Assembly (NCBI RefSeq): GCF_902459465.1 | Contig: NC_047068.1 | Location: forward strand, 9,858,001-9,922,000 | Direction of reading: 5' to 3' | Length of the DNA: 64,000 bases | Origin: Asterias rubens | Lineage: Eukaryota; Echinodermata; Asteroidea; Forcipulatida; Asteriidae | Shown here: one piece after another, positions 31,501-44,029 of the stretch | Layout: the number at the start of each line of letters is the position of its first letter | Numbering within the stretch: position 1 is the stretch's first letter | Translations under genes and position numbers: made by a program | The notes under the pieces: model-generated | Seen by the model: the letters and a program-made list of their open reading frames with translations, nothing else | Database searches by the model: none | What the model was told of the DNA's origin: nothing

Positions 31501-34500
31501 TACCACAAAAAGGTTACCAGCCAAACTACCACATCACATATTCAATTTGTGGCTGGTATGCTGCTCATTTCTGCTTACTAGAAAAATTTTCAGCCATATT
31601 GTCCGCTTAAGCAGCTCTATGAAATTTGGCCCTGGTGTCAACTTTCAATGCCAATTGTAGAAAAAGTTTGGCATGCAATAGAGATATCTGGCTCACTCGT
31701 ACCCCTTTTCATTTGGTTTTTGTTTCAATTCTTTTTGACAATACTTAGCAGTTGAGTGCACCCAACCAATACAAGAATGAGGAGCAGATCCGAATGTTAA
31801 CGGAGCGCATCAACACCCTGGTGGAAAAGGCAGAGGAACTTGGATGCAACGGGGAGGTGGAGGAAGCTCAGGGGACGATGAAGCTGTGCGATCAGCTCAA
31901 AGAGGAGAGGGAGACCCTTCAAGAGGTCAGTTGCACAATTAAACGACAAACTAATTTATTGCCTAACATCACAAGGTGTATGGGATTTGAAGCATTACAT
32001 GGTGAGATATCAATATATATTTGGTTTGCGGTAACACCACGTGTGTATCTACTTGCCAGGTAGAGTTTGTTCTTTAGAGAACTGTCTTCCTATAAATTCT
32101 ACTACCACGGAGTAGATTTTTAAGTACTATGTGGGTGGAAGATAGAAAATCGGTTGGGACTATTGCTTTAGCTTATAGAGGATTTTTACTAACTTCACTG
32201 CCATGGAGTGAGTTCTATACTGCCACTTCAAGGTGATGGCTAGACTTAACCTGTTTGGGCGATCAACCCAAATCAACTGCCATCAGGGGCATGTTGCAAA
32301 ATTAACTGCCAACCAGGGGCAAGTTGCCACAAACTGCTGGGACTGAAAACAGGGTTACCCCCTCTGGCTAACACTATGGGTGCCATGTTAGACAAGACTG
32401 GTATCTTCCGTAATTCATGATATTTATCTCCTTGTAATGCTTGAACCTACAGAATGCTGCCTTGGCCCTGGATGCCGTGCTCTCCCAGGAGAAGCAGATG
32501 GAAGTCTGCGAGGTGTGCGGAGCTTTCCTCATTGTCGGCGATGCCCAGTCTAGAGTGGACGATCACCTGATGGGAAAGCAACACATGGGTTATGCCAAGA
32601 TTAAGGCTACTGTGGAGGAACTCAAAGTGAGTAGATTCCTATTGGTGGATCAATCAATTAATCAGTGGATCAGTCAGTGGATCCGTCAATTAATTAGTGA
32701 ATCAATTGAAACATGCTTAGTTGAAAAAGTCAACCATCTGTTTTCAATTGCAGTCCAAACGTATGCAGCCAATCATCGAACGTGAGGAACAACGTCGCAA
32801 AGAGCAAGAAGAGCGCGATAAAAAACTGGAAGAAGAGCGGGAGGAGCGCCGCAAGAAACGGGAAGAACGCGAGAAAGAGCGCGAGAAGGAAGTAGAAGAA
32901 AGGCGCGTCAAGAGAGAGAAGGAACGCGAGAAAGAACGAGAGAAAGAAAAGGAACGGCAGAAGTCGAGGGACAAGAGACGGAGCAGGTCCCGAAGTCGGG
33001 ATAGACGGCGGCGATCAAGGAGTCGCGATAAGAGACGGAGCCGTAGTCGTGACAAACGAAGGAGCTCAAGCCGAGACAGACGACGAAGCCGCAGCCGGGA
33101 CAAACGACGTAGTAGAAGTCGGGATCGACGACGAAGCCACAGTCGCAAACGAAGCAGAAGTAGGAGCCGCAGCAGACATAACAGGTACGGTTGTCTGCGG
33201 AATTTGTCACTTCTCAAAGTCAATCATGACTTTTTTGAAGCAATCAGCTGTCAGATTTTGAGTTTTAACTGTTTACTGTTTATAAAAGTTATCCTGAGAA
33301 AATAAAATAAGCTGTTGCAAACAACTTGCCAACCAAAAGGGCCGATGGTATAAATGCAAAAAATAGTCAATGGCCTTAGGTTAATGACCCTAGCAGAGTC
33401 TTTCTCGGAGGCTAAATGAACAGGAAACTCGGTATAATATAAGCAGTGAAGAGTAAAAGTAAAATTAAGTAAAGGTTATCCTGATATTGGCTATTATTTA
33501 ACAGCTTAATTCAAAACCCCGGTTTAAAAGTTATGTATCGTGGTACTGACATTAAAGCACTTGCAATTTAAATGCCAACAAGCTTTGCTCAAGATGCACT
33601 CGGTACTTCTGCTTTCTTGTTCTGTTATCCAACAAGGTTCTCAAGTTTTGTAGAACAGATTTTTGTATTGAATTTCTCTTGAAAACAGACGAAAAAGTCA
33701 AGATAGAAGTCGAGACCGACGCCGTCGATCAAGATCCCACAGTCGTGACCGAAAACGACGCTCACGATCTCGCAGCAGGTCACGTACCCGACGGCGCTCA
33801 CGCTCCAGGTCCCGCACATCACGTTCAAAGCGCAGTCGTTCTGGCTCCAGAAGCCGTAGCTCCAAGCATCGCCGGGAGTCTGAGAGTAGAGAGAGCAAGA
33901 GACGAAGCCAAGAAAAAGAAACCAATAATAGGGACGACGATCTGGAGATGCGCAAAGATGACGACGATGAGGGAAAGATAGGAAATGATAAGGAGGGAGA
34001 TTCTGAGACGACGATAGAAAGCAGTCATGAAGAGAGGAAGAAAGAAAGACGTGACAGTAGTGGCGATAGAAGTGGCGACCATCATGAGAACCAACAAAAA
34101 AGATCTCGCAGCAGAGGCGATGACCTTGAAGACGATGACGAGACTCCAAAGAAATCTAAAGCGGGTAAGATTTTTTGTCTTCGCGTTGAATCCTCAATTC
34201 TGATTTGTCAACAAGTCATTGCAATAAGTGTGAAATTAGCGTAAATTGTGGGGCCAATGTCACATCCTGTTCTTTGGTCTGCATTTTGCGGGTTGTTAAA
34301 AGCAGCGCTTCAACTTTGCTTAATTATAATTATCACACTTGCACTTGTGGAATCGGGAAAAATATAGCGTGTCTGCTTCCCATACCGATAATTCTACAAA
34401 AATGCGTGGCCTCTATTATAAGGGTTAATCTGAAGCTCTGCCTTGTTGATGGTTACTAGCAAATCAGAAGAGGGGCTTGAATATATTAGATGTAAAATTT

Positions 34501-35324
34501 TACCAGGGTTTTAGTTGAATAACATTTGCATCTGGGATGAAGAATATTATTTTGTTTTTACCCTGGCGCAAGGTTGTTAAGATAGTAACAGGAGAGCTGG
34601 GTAACAGGCAGGCTTGTTTTCTCAAAACATTTGCTTTAAAGGCAGTGGACACTATTGGTAATTACTCAAAATTATTCTTAGCATAAAACTTTTCTTGGTG
34701 AGGAGTAATGGGAGAGGTTGGTAGTATAAAACATTGTGAGAAACAGTTCCCTCTGAAGTAAGTATTTTTCGAGAAAGAAGTAACTTTCCACGAATTTAAT
34801 TTCAAGATTTAGAATTTGAGGTCTCAAAATCATGCATCTGAAAGCAGACAACTTCGTGTGACAAAGGTGTTTTTTTTTCTTTCACTATAATCTCGCAACT
34901 TCAACGACTGATTGAGCATAAATTTTCACAGGTTTATTATTTTATGCATATGTTGAGATACACCAACTGTGAAGACTAGTCGTTGACAATTACCAATAGT
35001 ATCCACTGCCTTTAAAGAAACTGCACGTATATTTCCCACCGATGGATTCTTATCGGTAGGACTCTCCAAACACAGTGCAGTCTTTCTTTCTCCTAACAAT
35101 GGCTCTTAATTGCATCAAGTTTAACTTATTTTCCACCAGACACTTATTTTTGTTAGTGTCTCTCCCTTTTTCCCATCTTAGAGTTGTACTCTGACGATGA
35201 AGAGAATGACGTTGAATCAAAGAGGAAGAGCAGCACACCCCGGTCAGGCGGCAGACGCACCCCCGAGAAGAGCGACGTTGGAGACCTCCATAAATCTGAA
35301 GGTGACACTTACTCTGATAACTGA
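25501..35324 (+). CDS. LUC7L3: LUC7-like protein 3 (U1 snRNP-associated SR-like splicing factor)
   Basis: Nine coding exons join in frame to 580 residues: 25501-25599, 28781-28847, 30212-30251, 31246-31384, 31752-31925, 32453-32626, 32754-33184, 33689-34164, 35182-35324. The protein starts MISAAQLLDELMG, as in animal LUC7L3. Zinc finger 1 has C40, C43, C58, H62 (CGFCPHELFTNTRSDLG). A coiled helix follows at about 115-172. Zinc finger 2 has C192, C195, H211, H217 (QMEVCEVCGAFLIVGDAQSR). From 232 comes a Glu/Arg coiled region, then two Arg-Ser domains (exons 7 and 8) and an acidic tail ending KSEGDTYSDN, like the human KSEGDT..N end. LUC7 proteins act in the nucleus in U1 snRNP and 5' splice-site choice. 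The exon borders are my reading of GT-AG sites and are mutually phase-consistent. Confidence 0.92.
25738..25868. repeat. Short inverted-repeat element with AGAGAGCGCCCTC ends
   Basis: AAGAGAGCGCCCTCAAC at the left and GAGAGGGCGCTGTTGAAC at the right are partial inverted repeats around an AT-rich core, in LUC7L3 intron 1. Confidence 0.45.
26142..26193. repeat. Palindrome A
   Basis: TCATGAGC..GCCAGCCGTAGGC and GCCTACGGCTGGC..GCTCATGA pair with almost no loop. Confidence 0.85.
26206..26358. mobile_element. Palindrome B, hairpin MITE of about 150 bp
   Basis: Arms AATGAATGTTTATGAGTGCA..GGTGCGAATATGTTCAT and the complement ending AACATTCATT are separated by a GC-rich centre (CGAGGCGGAGCCGAG). Confidence 0.8.
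26538..26620. repeat. Perfect palindrome C, 40-bp arms and 3-bp loop
   Basis: The left arm starts CTTTTTCGTTCCATCCGAAA and runs to GCACGCTGGCA. The loop is GCG, and the right arm is its exact complement ending GGAACGAAAAAG. I checked all 40 base pairs by eye. Confidence 0.92.
26900..28157. mobile_element. Terminal-inverted-repeat DNA element, possibly PIF/Harbinger type, inserted in a (TAA)n tail
   Basis: GGCCAAACAAAACAAATG with the following TTGTGTTTACGGTAAC at the left is matched inverted at 28124-28157. Both outer flanks are TAATAATAA runs, so the element sits in the microsatellite tail of the minus-strand LINE at 28158-28640. A TAA target repeat and GGCC ends fit Harbinger-type insertion, but the periodic target makes the duplication ambiguous. 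No transposase ORF is present. Confidence 0.65.
27055..27957. mobile_element. Inner element with AGCCCTGATACTTC inverted ends
   Basis: CAGCCCTGATACTTCGG at 27058 and GAAGTATCAGGGCTGAT at 27940 are inverted. Just inside both ends are several direct or inverted copies of AAGGGCACGGCAAT-type motifs (27080-27205 and 27818-27930). It lies wholly within the 26900-28157 element. Confidence 0.65.
28158..28640 (-). mobile_element. 5'-truncated CR1/L2-type LINE 3' end
   Basis: The minus-strand translation contains IQFKILLIAFKSQIGLTPSY, YIANLLVPYAPSRTLRSFAK and further on YGDRAFSSCAP, the C-terminal end of CR1/L2 ORF2, with stops between. It is followed by a 3' UTR and a (TTA)n tail toward 28158. Confidence 0.8.
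28984..29366 (-). mobile_element. M1-family element, full length, in LUC7L3 intron 2
   Basis: TTAAAGACACTGCACACTAT to AATAGTGTCCACTGCC..TTTAAG, with all internal blocks well preserved. One of the least diverged copies. Confidence 0.9.
29556..30026 (+). repeat. Minisatellite, about 20-bp unit, in LUC7L3 intron 2
   Basis: About 20 units of AGCTTTTTCACTAGACTTCC. A higher-order variant unit carrying GTTCTAGGCTCCCGGC recurs three times (about 29720, 29835, 29957), which indicates block duplication. A perfect palindrome CATGGAGGAAG/CTTCCTCCATG interrupts it at 29700-29723. Confidence 0.92.
31455..31635. mobile_element. M5-like MITE in LUC7L3 intron 4
   Basis: GTCATAGAGCCTACTCAAGC at the left and AAGCAGCTCTATGAAATTTG with GCCCTGG at the right are inverted. 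A related partial copy is at 47885-48045. Confidence 0.55.
32010..32216 (+). mobile_element. Penelope-like element end fragment, in LUC7L3 intron 5
   Basis: ATTTGGTTTGCGGTAACACC, CTACCACGGAGTAGA and ACTGCCATGGAGTGAGTTCT match the fuller copy at 44030-44265. The ribozyme-like part is missing here. Confidence 0.5.
32795..33184 (+). repeat. Low-complexity coding region (Glu/Arg then Arg-Ser)
   Basis: Exon 7 of LUC7L3 codes for EREEERRKKREE-type and then RSRSRDRRR-type repeats. The purine-rich bias opens long shadow frames on both strands that are not genes. Exon 8 (33689-33900) continues the Arg-Ser repeats. Confidence 0.85.
34636..35014 (+). mobile_element. M1-family element in LUC7L3 intron 8
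   Basis: TTAAAGGCAGTGGACACTAT to AATAGTATCCACTGCCTTTAAA, full length and in plus orientation. Confidence 0.88.
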
Positions 35325-38300
35325 TCCACAGTTAGATGGGTGAGTGTTTTCTTTTTTTATTTCCTCCCTCAAAAATAAATCAGAATCTCTTGCTTTTTTT
35401 TTTGAAAGTTTTTTACTAATGTCATCAACCCCACAGTGTATGCCCCGCCCCTTCCCCGTTTCCCTCCTTTCCTGTTCCTGTCCTACACATAAACTGTTCA
35501 AGGTCTCTGCCTTTTCTCTCTCTCTCTCTCGCGTCATGTTCGTTTTTGTGTCCTGTGTTCGTTTCTGAACTAAGTTCTCCCTTTTCTTTTCATGACATCA
35601 ATACCTGCAGAAATCAACATCTTAGTCACCCTCTAATCCCTAAAAAATTACACTGAACGGCCGAGCACAAAACCAGTGTGGAATTCACCTCAATTTGAAA
35701 AAGTAATGTCGGGTTTCTGTATTCAAACACATTTTTTTCTGACTGGGCCTGCAGTCCAAATTTCTTGTGGAATATTTTTGTTGGCGATAATTTTCCGAAG
35801 GCTGGTAAATACAGTAGTGACTTACAGTTGTCACACTATAGATCTTAACTCGGTTTTTAGTTTTCAAATTGTCACCAGACGTACACAGTGTATTTGAGCT
35901 TCAAAGAATTACAATATAAGAGAATCACCAAATTTGGGTTAGAAGATGGTCAATGGGAAAATCATTGGCTTTCAATGCACAATGTGTCAGTTTCTACTCA
36001 AAAATCATCATTTGCTACTCAATATTACGTGTGCACAAAATTTTTTCAGCAAAAATATTTTGCTGTGCAAAAGTGCTGGATGAAATTGTTCCCTGGCTTT
36101 GCATGAAGATACACTGAGCAGCTGGTTTGTGCAGGTATTGGTTTTCAACAGTCAGTAGGTATGTACTGTCTGATCTAGCAACTCTAATGTAATCCCTATT
36201 CCTGTATACTGGGATCGACCAGGCTATTAGAACAATCCTCAACCTATAACCCACAGCACGTTGCAGTGGATCCCCACTCCCATTTGCTCTGGTGTTCTGT
36301 GGTGACCTTTGGCAATCTGACAGAATGTGTTGTTGCAGTAGAATGTATAATCACTACAGAACAAACAAAAAAAGAAGGATATTGACTGATTCTTCACAGT
36401 TTAAAATCCAGCCTTCGAGAAAGACTTTACTAGGGTTGAAACAGAAGGCCATTTTTTGAATTAAAATCCAGTCAGACAAATTTCATAGCACTGTTTGCTA
36501 AGATTCCTGGACAGTACGAACCCCTGGCTATCTTCAATCTGTCTATCAAATCCCCCTCCCCCTCACTCCTCATCCACATCATCCTCTCACCCCGTTTGTA
36601 GCCCCGCCCCTCCTTTCTTGACTTTGTTTTTCTCGTAGCAGCGAATGAAAGTAAGTAAATGTTTGTCGAAGTGGAAAGGTTTCTTTGCGGACGGACACAT
36701 CTCAACGACCCTAGCTCGTCACTGACAGGCGCTCATCGTTGTTGGAGACACCCCTAGGTATCTGTTTAAGCAAAAGATCACAAGAGATAATAAAATTTCA
36801 GTTTTAACAATCTAAAGAATGCAAGAAACTTAACTTATTTGAAGAACTTTAAGTCATTGAAAAAAAAATCTTTATAGTGAGTTCACGAGTCCATGTTTAA
36901 CTGTGACTTAAAACATTAAAACTGCATTCAATTGATTTCTGAACCTTTTAAACAACGCTTTATTATTTATACAATAAAAATACATTCTGTACCCTCAAAG
37001 AATAATTTCATTTTGTGTGTTTAACAATAAAAAGTTTGTAAAATACACATTATAATTAACAAGATTCATTTCTTTGACGTAACCAAAACAGACAAAAAAT
37101 AAAAATAATAACTTTGAATTGGAACGAATAACATGGAACATTAATAAAAAATGCCAATTTGAATCATAGAAAATAAAAAGAGACATAACACCTTTAAAGA
37201 TTATATGCAAAGTAAATGTTGATCTCACAAGTATGGTGTTTATAGTGTGCAATGATATGTGTATTCTCTGCCTTAAACATGATGTTATTACCAATGGTTT
37301 AATTTGACGACGCTGGAAGGGCACGAATTACATCCCCCGTGTACCCACCCCCAGCCAGACCACTGGGTTAAACACCCCCCTTGTTGGAGAGCCTTAAAGC
37401 AACAAGGGGGCAAGGAATCGCTAATGTTTCGCAGGGGGACACACTCACACACACTACGGATGATGTTTGTTGAGAATTGCTGTCATGTAAAACAGGTATT
37501 CCACAAGGTACCCCCCTACTACTACTACATAATATGTTACCGTTTTATAATAGGAGTGGCTACCTGTAAAGAGTTGCCGCTTTTATTTATATTTTTCAAG
37601 GTGCATGTTTGTTTACTTTTTGTTGTTTCTATGAAGTAATGTCTATAAGGTGCAGTCAAACCTGAGTTGTGTTCACACCGGTTTTTTGTTTATGCCTGGA
37701 AAAGAAATACTCTGAAAGTTTGATTTCTTATTAACCCTTGGGTGACCAAGCGACTTGTACCAAATGCCTGTAGTGGCATCTAATGCCAGCAAGATTTGAC
37801 CAATTGGACCAAAAAGGTCAGGGGGTAAAGGTCATGTCCTAAATTGTTTTCCACTGTTTCTCATGTTAACATACTGTACATTTAAAAAAAAAAAAAATAA
37901 AAAAAAAATGTCTGCTTACTAATTTTTTATGCAGATAATTTTAATGAAAAGAAATCAAGCTAAAAGAGAAACAGTCTGGGCATATAGTGAGGATTTACAC
38001 AAAAATGAAAGGTCACTAAAAAGGTTTTTTTTAAGTGAATAATCTACATCTATAAGAATTGTTTCCACTTTTTGTATGAAACAATCTCTGCTTTCCTTCC
38101 AAGTTCTGAGGTGAATAAGTGAAGCTGCAGCAGTGATGGCGGTAAGACTACCTTGCCAACTTTTCTCGTTTCTTGAACCACGTTCACTATTTGATAGGTG
38201 TCCACAACACAGGTTTGACTGCTGGATTAGTGAGACTGGTCAAGTGAAGATTTTTGTCGAAAGACACATTAGTATAAAAGGAAACATATTTTGTGAAGAT

Positions 38301-38919
38301 ATTGAGAGAGAATTGTGTACACACAGTCTTGTTGTGTTATTGTCTTGGTCCATTTTATGAAATTCAAAGTTGCAAGGCCCGATTTTTTTCGCAAAAAATA
38401 AATTTTCAGGAAAAAAAGTTATCTGGTTGAAAATAAACAATCATGCTATTTTTGAAATGAAAAGCATGCAAGAGCTTTCATATTATATGCAACTGATAAT
38501 GTATGAGATGCATATAACATGCAAAATATTTTGTACATGGCTGATGGATGTGTGATAATGTCAGGACCCGGAAAACAAATTCATTTTTAGGTATGAGTTG
38601 CGAGCAGTACCTCATATGAAAGCTTGTCAAAATAAATGAAATAAATCCACTGATGAAAGTGAATGTTAAACTGGTATGGAGAAAAAGAATTATGGGTGTC
38701 TGGTTTTGAAGCATCTTCGTTGAGATTGGTTGTCCCTCCCCTAAAAAAAGAATTTTTTTAAATCTAATTTACTTGATTAGATTAAAATAGTATCTTTTAT
38801 TAGGGGAGGGTTTGGTTTTCAAGGGTTTTAAATACCTGTACACATTTGAATATGAACAAATTTATTCCAGTTATTCTTGAATGAATTATGGTGGTAAAAT
38901 GATCGACATGCTTTGTTCA

Positions 38920-39312
38920 TTAAAGCAACACGTTGCCTTGGATCGGACGAGTTGGTCTATTAAAAGCGTTTGAAACCGTTTGTTATGAAATGCATATGGT
39001 TAGAAAGATGTTTTAAAAGTAGAATATAATGATCCACACAAGTATCAATCGAAATTGCACGGTTTTCCTTTTACGTCGCGAACTATCATGTTCGGCCATT
39101 TATGGGAGTCAAAATTTTGACTCCCATAAATGGCCGACCGTGTTAGTCGACAGGGTAAAAAGAAAACCACGCAATTTCGAGGCATATTTGTGTAGATCAT
39201 TGTATTCTACTTTTTTCAATATCTTTCTAATCATATACATTTCACAACAAACGGTTACAGAACGCTTTTCAAAGACCAACTCGACCGATCCAAGGCAACG
39301 TGTTCCTTTAAT
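38920..39312. mobile_element. M4-family full-length hairpin element
   Basis: TTAAAGCAACACGTTGCCTT to AAGGCAACGTGTTCCTTTAA; the whole 390 bp is one imperfect palindrome centred on GACTCCC/GGGAGTC near 39114. A second copy is at 48714-49083. Confidence 0.9.
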
Positions 39313-40584
39313 TCACTCCCAGTCGCGATTTAAAAAAAAGGTCATTCTTGAAAGTTGATACAATTTAAAAGGTTTAAAAGAAACGGCTAATGTTTTCCTA
39401 TTAGTCTAACAGTCTGTACAATTAGTCATGTTTTGCAGCTGTTAATGAACGTTTAGTTGAAAGCTTTGATCAGTGCAGATTATCTCTGTTTTTAAAAGTA
39501 TACACTTATTTTTGGAGACATTGTACATGACATATTGCATTATTTAGAGTGTATGTTGAGAGAAAGTGACTGGAGTACAGTGTATCACATTCACAAACCA
39601 AGTGGGATCCTTGGTGTTTCCACAGCACTCTCAATGTCTCATGCCTGGCCAAGTACCAAGTGGTTTTGCTATGCATGATTTGAATTCCTCAATATCAGCC
39701 AAACTAAGAAGTGGGTTTTTGGCGGATTAGAAAGGGTTTGATGTCAGAGTATACAGTGCTTACAGAGATTTCATACTCGTTTTGTTGTCAGCTTTTCAAA
39801 TGTTCTGCCATTCTGATGCTTGTTTTTCCCCATTTTTGTTTGTTTTGGGAAACCCAAATTATCCTATACAGCCCTGTCCAGTGAAGCAAGATGTATATGA
39901 TGAGAGAAAGACAACAGTGATGCAAGATTAAGATGATGATGTTTGCAGAGGAGTAACATCTCACCCAGACTCGAGCTGACAGGGCCACCTAACAGCTGAT
40001 GATGTACTCTAGTAGGTTTATCAAACTTCCAAATGGTAGATACTGTAGATTTTGTTGGTTTATTTTCTTGGACACTGGGCTGCATATAGGCCTTACATCA
40101 ACAAGAAATTTCTTTTGGTTCATTTGCTGAAGGAAAAAAGTCATAACGTGTTTAAAAGAAACTTATGACAAGATGAATTGCTCTTCCTTTTTTTTGCTAG
40201 AAAGTATATATACATTTAGTGTTGTGTTTTTTTGTTATAAAAGAGCACCCACATGTTAAAGATTTAAGATTTTGTCAGCATAAGAAGCTGCGCTTCTGAA
40301 ATTAGGGTTCCGGCCAGTTCCAGGAAGGTCAGCTGAATCTTCACATTATTTTAAGAAGTTTACTTATGTTAAAGAAGATTGTAAGACACTTATAATCCAT
40401 GTATATATTATGTAGCCTGTGTTTCTTTGTTTACTCTTTCTTAGTCCACTAATTGCGTCCATTACCACCCCAGTTGTAGGCTTCATTTAGGTGTGACTTC
40501 CTTTTTAGACCAGGTCCCAAAGAAGCTCGGTGTTCGGTTCAGAATTCCCTGGTTGTGTCTTGAAGTTGCGGCGGTCACTGAAGC

Positions 40585-40613
40585 ATAATAAGAGATATTA
40601 TCTCTTATTATGA
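40585..40613. repeat. Short perfect palindrome
   Basis: CATAATAAGAGAT and ATCTCTTATTATG pair with a 3-bp loop. Confidence 0.8.
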
Positions 40614-42440
40614 GGCTTGTGGTTTCCAGCCCTGGGGTCACACAAAGGACAGCTTAATCCCTTCTCCTGTGGGACAATTTGAACTTCTCGTCGGTTTAGA
40701 ATACATGGTAAAGACCCATCTAGCAACCAAGCTTGAAAAAAGGGGTTTCTAAAAGGATGTCACGCTTTACATTTATCAAGCAGTTGTAGACCTTAACCTG
40801 TGATTCAACTTGTAAAAGTTCTTGCTTTCAGCCGTTCTGTGGATTTCTCCCATACAGAGAACACATTCTTTGCCTGAAAATGGGCAGCATACATCCAGGG
40901 TGTACAGTTTAGTCTTTACATGAACATTCTAAGGTATGTGGTTTAGTTAGGTGTTGGTTGCTATAAATTGAAACCCTCCTGGATGACGTCATCAACCTGA
41001 GCGACACTGTACGAGGTGGGTGCATTTTTGTATTTTGTATGTAACTTGGGCAAGTTGTTAAAATGTGCAAATTGATTTTCAACCGGTTTGATTTTTAACA
41101 TTTTGTTTCTAAGGGTTTATATTTTGTACCACAGTGTAAATTCGGATGGATGTATACCAGTATAATTATTACAATCTGAGGTTTTTTTTCTATTTTCATT
41201 TTCATCAACTTGTAATTCTTTTAGTTTTATATGAAAATCAACTGGGTCTGGGAAAACAGTTGCTTCTACGATCTACTATCATTTTTTTCTGACCTTTATT
41301 TGTTGTGTATATTATTATTAACTATTGTTTTATAAGATCAGACAAAACAATTAGAGTAAGAATGTTATGCCCCTGTTGTACATTTTGCTCAAAAAACTTT
41401 CAATCCGGTAGATGATTGAAAATTGAAAAGGTGGGCCAATGATGTGTTGGGAGTTGTGGGGATATCAGGTTTATGGATATTCTTGCAATAGGCAAACTTT
41501 TCATCACATGATACGAAACCCTCGGTTGTTTTCATACAAAAACACCTGTAGATCTCTGTAGACCATGTCAGTTGAGTAGGGCGCTCTTGGCTAGAGGTGA
41601 AAAGGAGTTTTTTCACTGGCCAATCATGTGCGCTGCACAAACATATGCGTTTTGCCTTGTTTCATCATCATTTTTACCTCTAAAGATAGCGGCATGATGA
41701 CATCAATTCATAAAGTTCGTTTGTAGTGATTTACTTTTAGTGTTTAGGCAATAAAGAAGCAGCTTGTGAGACTGAATATAATTCAAATAGGAAAGCCTAA
41801 AAACATGACATTTTTTTCTGGTAAAAAGTGGCAGAAGATGCAGAGATTGTAAAAACCAAACTTAAACTTATATCCTCTCCACATATAACTTCAGATCAAG
41901 TTTCATCTCCTGACTAGGAGGGTGTTCTAATCCATTGTTCAGATTTATTTCTATTTTTTGTATGCGATGGTTGAAATGAGTTTTCTATTCTTACCAATGT
42001 TTGTGTCCTATTCCTTTATAGAACTTGACCCGCCCTCCATTTTGTTTAAAAGACTTATAACAGTGTATTTGGATAACATAATCTTGTTATTACGCTACCT
42101 TAGGAAGTATACAGTTAAATAAAGTAAAGTATAAGTTTTTCCTAGCACAGATACATCAATCATCATCAGATTTAAGGCGCATAGATACCCAGTGTTTATT
42201 AAGGATCATTGTAATGTATGTTTATATTTGCAGTTCACACTTGATCTGGATGTACACAATAACTACTCTACATGAATTCCCAAAGTTTTCATTTGTAGAT
42301 GAAATTGTAAACTTGTATCACAAAAACACTCATAGCTAGCTCCACTCAAATAATTACACCAGCAAGAACATGTTAAACTTTTATGGGAAGAGTCTGTTTT
42401 GTGGTTGAAATAGTTTTCAATAAAAAATTAAAAGTTTTTC

Positions 42441-43559
42441 AAATGGAAAAAAAAGTTAACCGAGTGTTTATTTCAAGTTTTTGTTGTTGTTTGTCTACTA
42501 AGGATTGTATGAATAGTCTGGGTTTTTTCTTGAGATGAGATATTTTCTTTCACGGTAAAAACCGCCCGATAAGCCCACCGGTAGGCCTACAGTCTTCCAG
42601 GCCCGTTAGCTGTCCATACAGTGCCAGTATGGAGCTGAATGGTTTAAAGTTATTTAAGCGGTTACTATTGATAGCTTACTGAGCTATCTCCCTCACCATA
42701 CCTCTAGACGAGTATAATGAAGTACGCCCGGTTGCTCACCTGGTAGTGAAATACCACAGTCGTTTTTTTGTTAACGTGGGAGAAAAGATCCAACGCATGA
42801 TAGTATGGAAAATCAAACCTGTTGAGGCAACCAACTCTGGTAGAATATTTTGGTAGTGCAATAAACTTTTTCTCGGCAGCATCCTAAGAGTTGGATGTGA
42901 ACATTAAATGGTAAACAATGCAGTGGCAATTGCATTATATTCCACATGAGTAGGGTCAGTAGACCTACCCTCATTTGAAGGAAAAAGACACCAATTTGTC
43001 ATTTTATAGCAAAACGGCACTCCATACAAAATCAATTCAATTTAATTTATAAGTATAAATAAATATTTGAACACACGCTTATAAATTTCAAGTGCAGACG
43101 ATTTCAAGTAAGCGATGGAAGGAATAAGTTAATATTAGTGACTTTTGTAATAGTTTCTTTGTCAATGTGAAAAGAGAGCACCACGTGATCAATCTGGTCG
43201 GTGCATATTCATTAAAACATCTTGGGTAAACAACAAAATCTCATTGGTGCATTTATAAAAATTCAAGTGTATTTCATATCATTACATGTCCGGATGTAAA
43301 AAACATTCTCGGATCGACGGACTATGGTTTCAAATAGTTATTTTGTAAATAATTGGTAAATTTTGAATAAATCATGCATCGTTTTTGACGTAGGCGCGGC
43401 CTACGACCGGACTCACGAGATGCGGCCTACTCGCGAGAAAATGAGTAATTAATTTGGGTAGAAAAAAAAACACAATTGCGAATGGCGTAATGATTATGTA
43501 AAACAAAAATAAATCCTACCGACAGGGAAAGGAAAACAACACACGCATATTTGCGACTT
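42441..43559. other. No gene seen
   Basis: Mostly AT-rich intergenic DNA. A GC-richer stretch at 42555-42740 has no recognised identity. Confidence 0.45.
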
Positions 43560-43846
43560 TCCTCTTTTATGACATTATTTTATGTGGCACCCGTTGTTTT
43601 CGGGGTGTTTTTGTTAGGGGAGGACCGGATCGGAGGGGGCAGTTGGGAGTCGTAGTGAAATCTGTCAACATGGGCCGGCCTCTGTGGTTGAGGAGGGGGA
43701 GGATTCAAAAGAGGGCGCTGTCGGGAAAAAACTTAGTAATTTGGCCCACATTTGGAGGTTTGTTATTGGTGAGGCAATTTACAGGGGGGACGGACAAATC
43801 TCAAGGGAACTGAATCTGTCCACAGCAGTCGCATAATTCTACCTCG
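43560..43846 (+). promoter_or_regulatory. Candidate promoter and non-coding first exon of the CRYM-like gene
   Basis: GC-rich block ending in a consensus-like donor (CTACCTCG before GTGAGT at 43847). A matching acceptor (TTTTTGGGTTACAG) lies at 46341, 30 bp before the CRYM start codon. The pairing is inferred from position and splice signals; no transcript evidence is available. Confidence 0.4.
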
Positions 43847-44029
43847 GTGAGTTTTAAATCGGGGCTAGCTGATGACGTACTTTGGACAACCGCAAATCAA
43901 GGTAACATTGTAAACTTCGGAACTTCTTCTATAATTTCAAACCAGACGACAGGGAAACTTTTCAAAAGCGTTGGCACTGACTAGAGTAGTAACAAGTTGG
44001 TAATGTATTATATTATTTGGTTTGCGGTA

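Larger units (their letters stand above)
35325..42440 (+). other. Possible long 3' UTR / downstream region of LUC7L3, repeat-poor
   Basis: No coding sequence is seen for 7 kb. Apart from one hairpin element (38920-39312) the usual M1 insertions are absent. There are several AATAAA hexamers (for example near 36975 and 42420, the latter followed by an A-rich stretch). Low repeat content suggests constraint or a transcribed 3' UTR, but this is inference. A candidate donor GGGTGAGTG follows the stop at about 35338. Confidence 0.35.

Noticed and set aside
32744-34149. Long minus-strand ORFs opposite the LUC7L3 Arg-Ser exons
   Set aside because: They are shadows of low-complexity RS coding sequence, rich in Leu/Arg/Ser by codon complement; the plus strand has clear family homology and splice sites.
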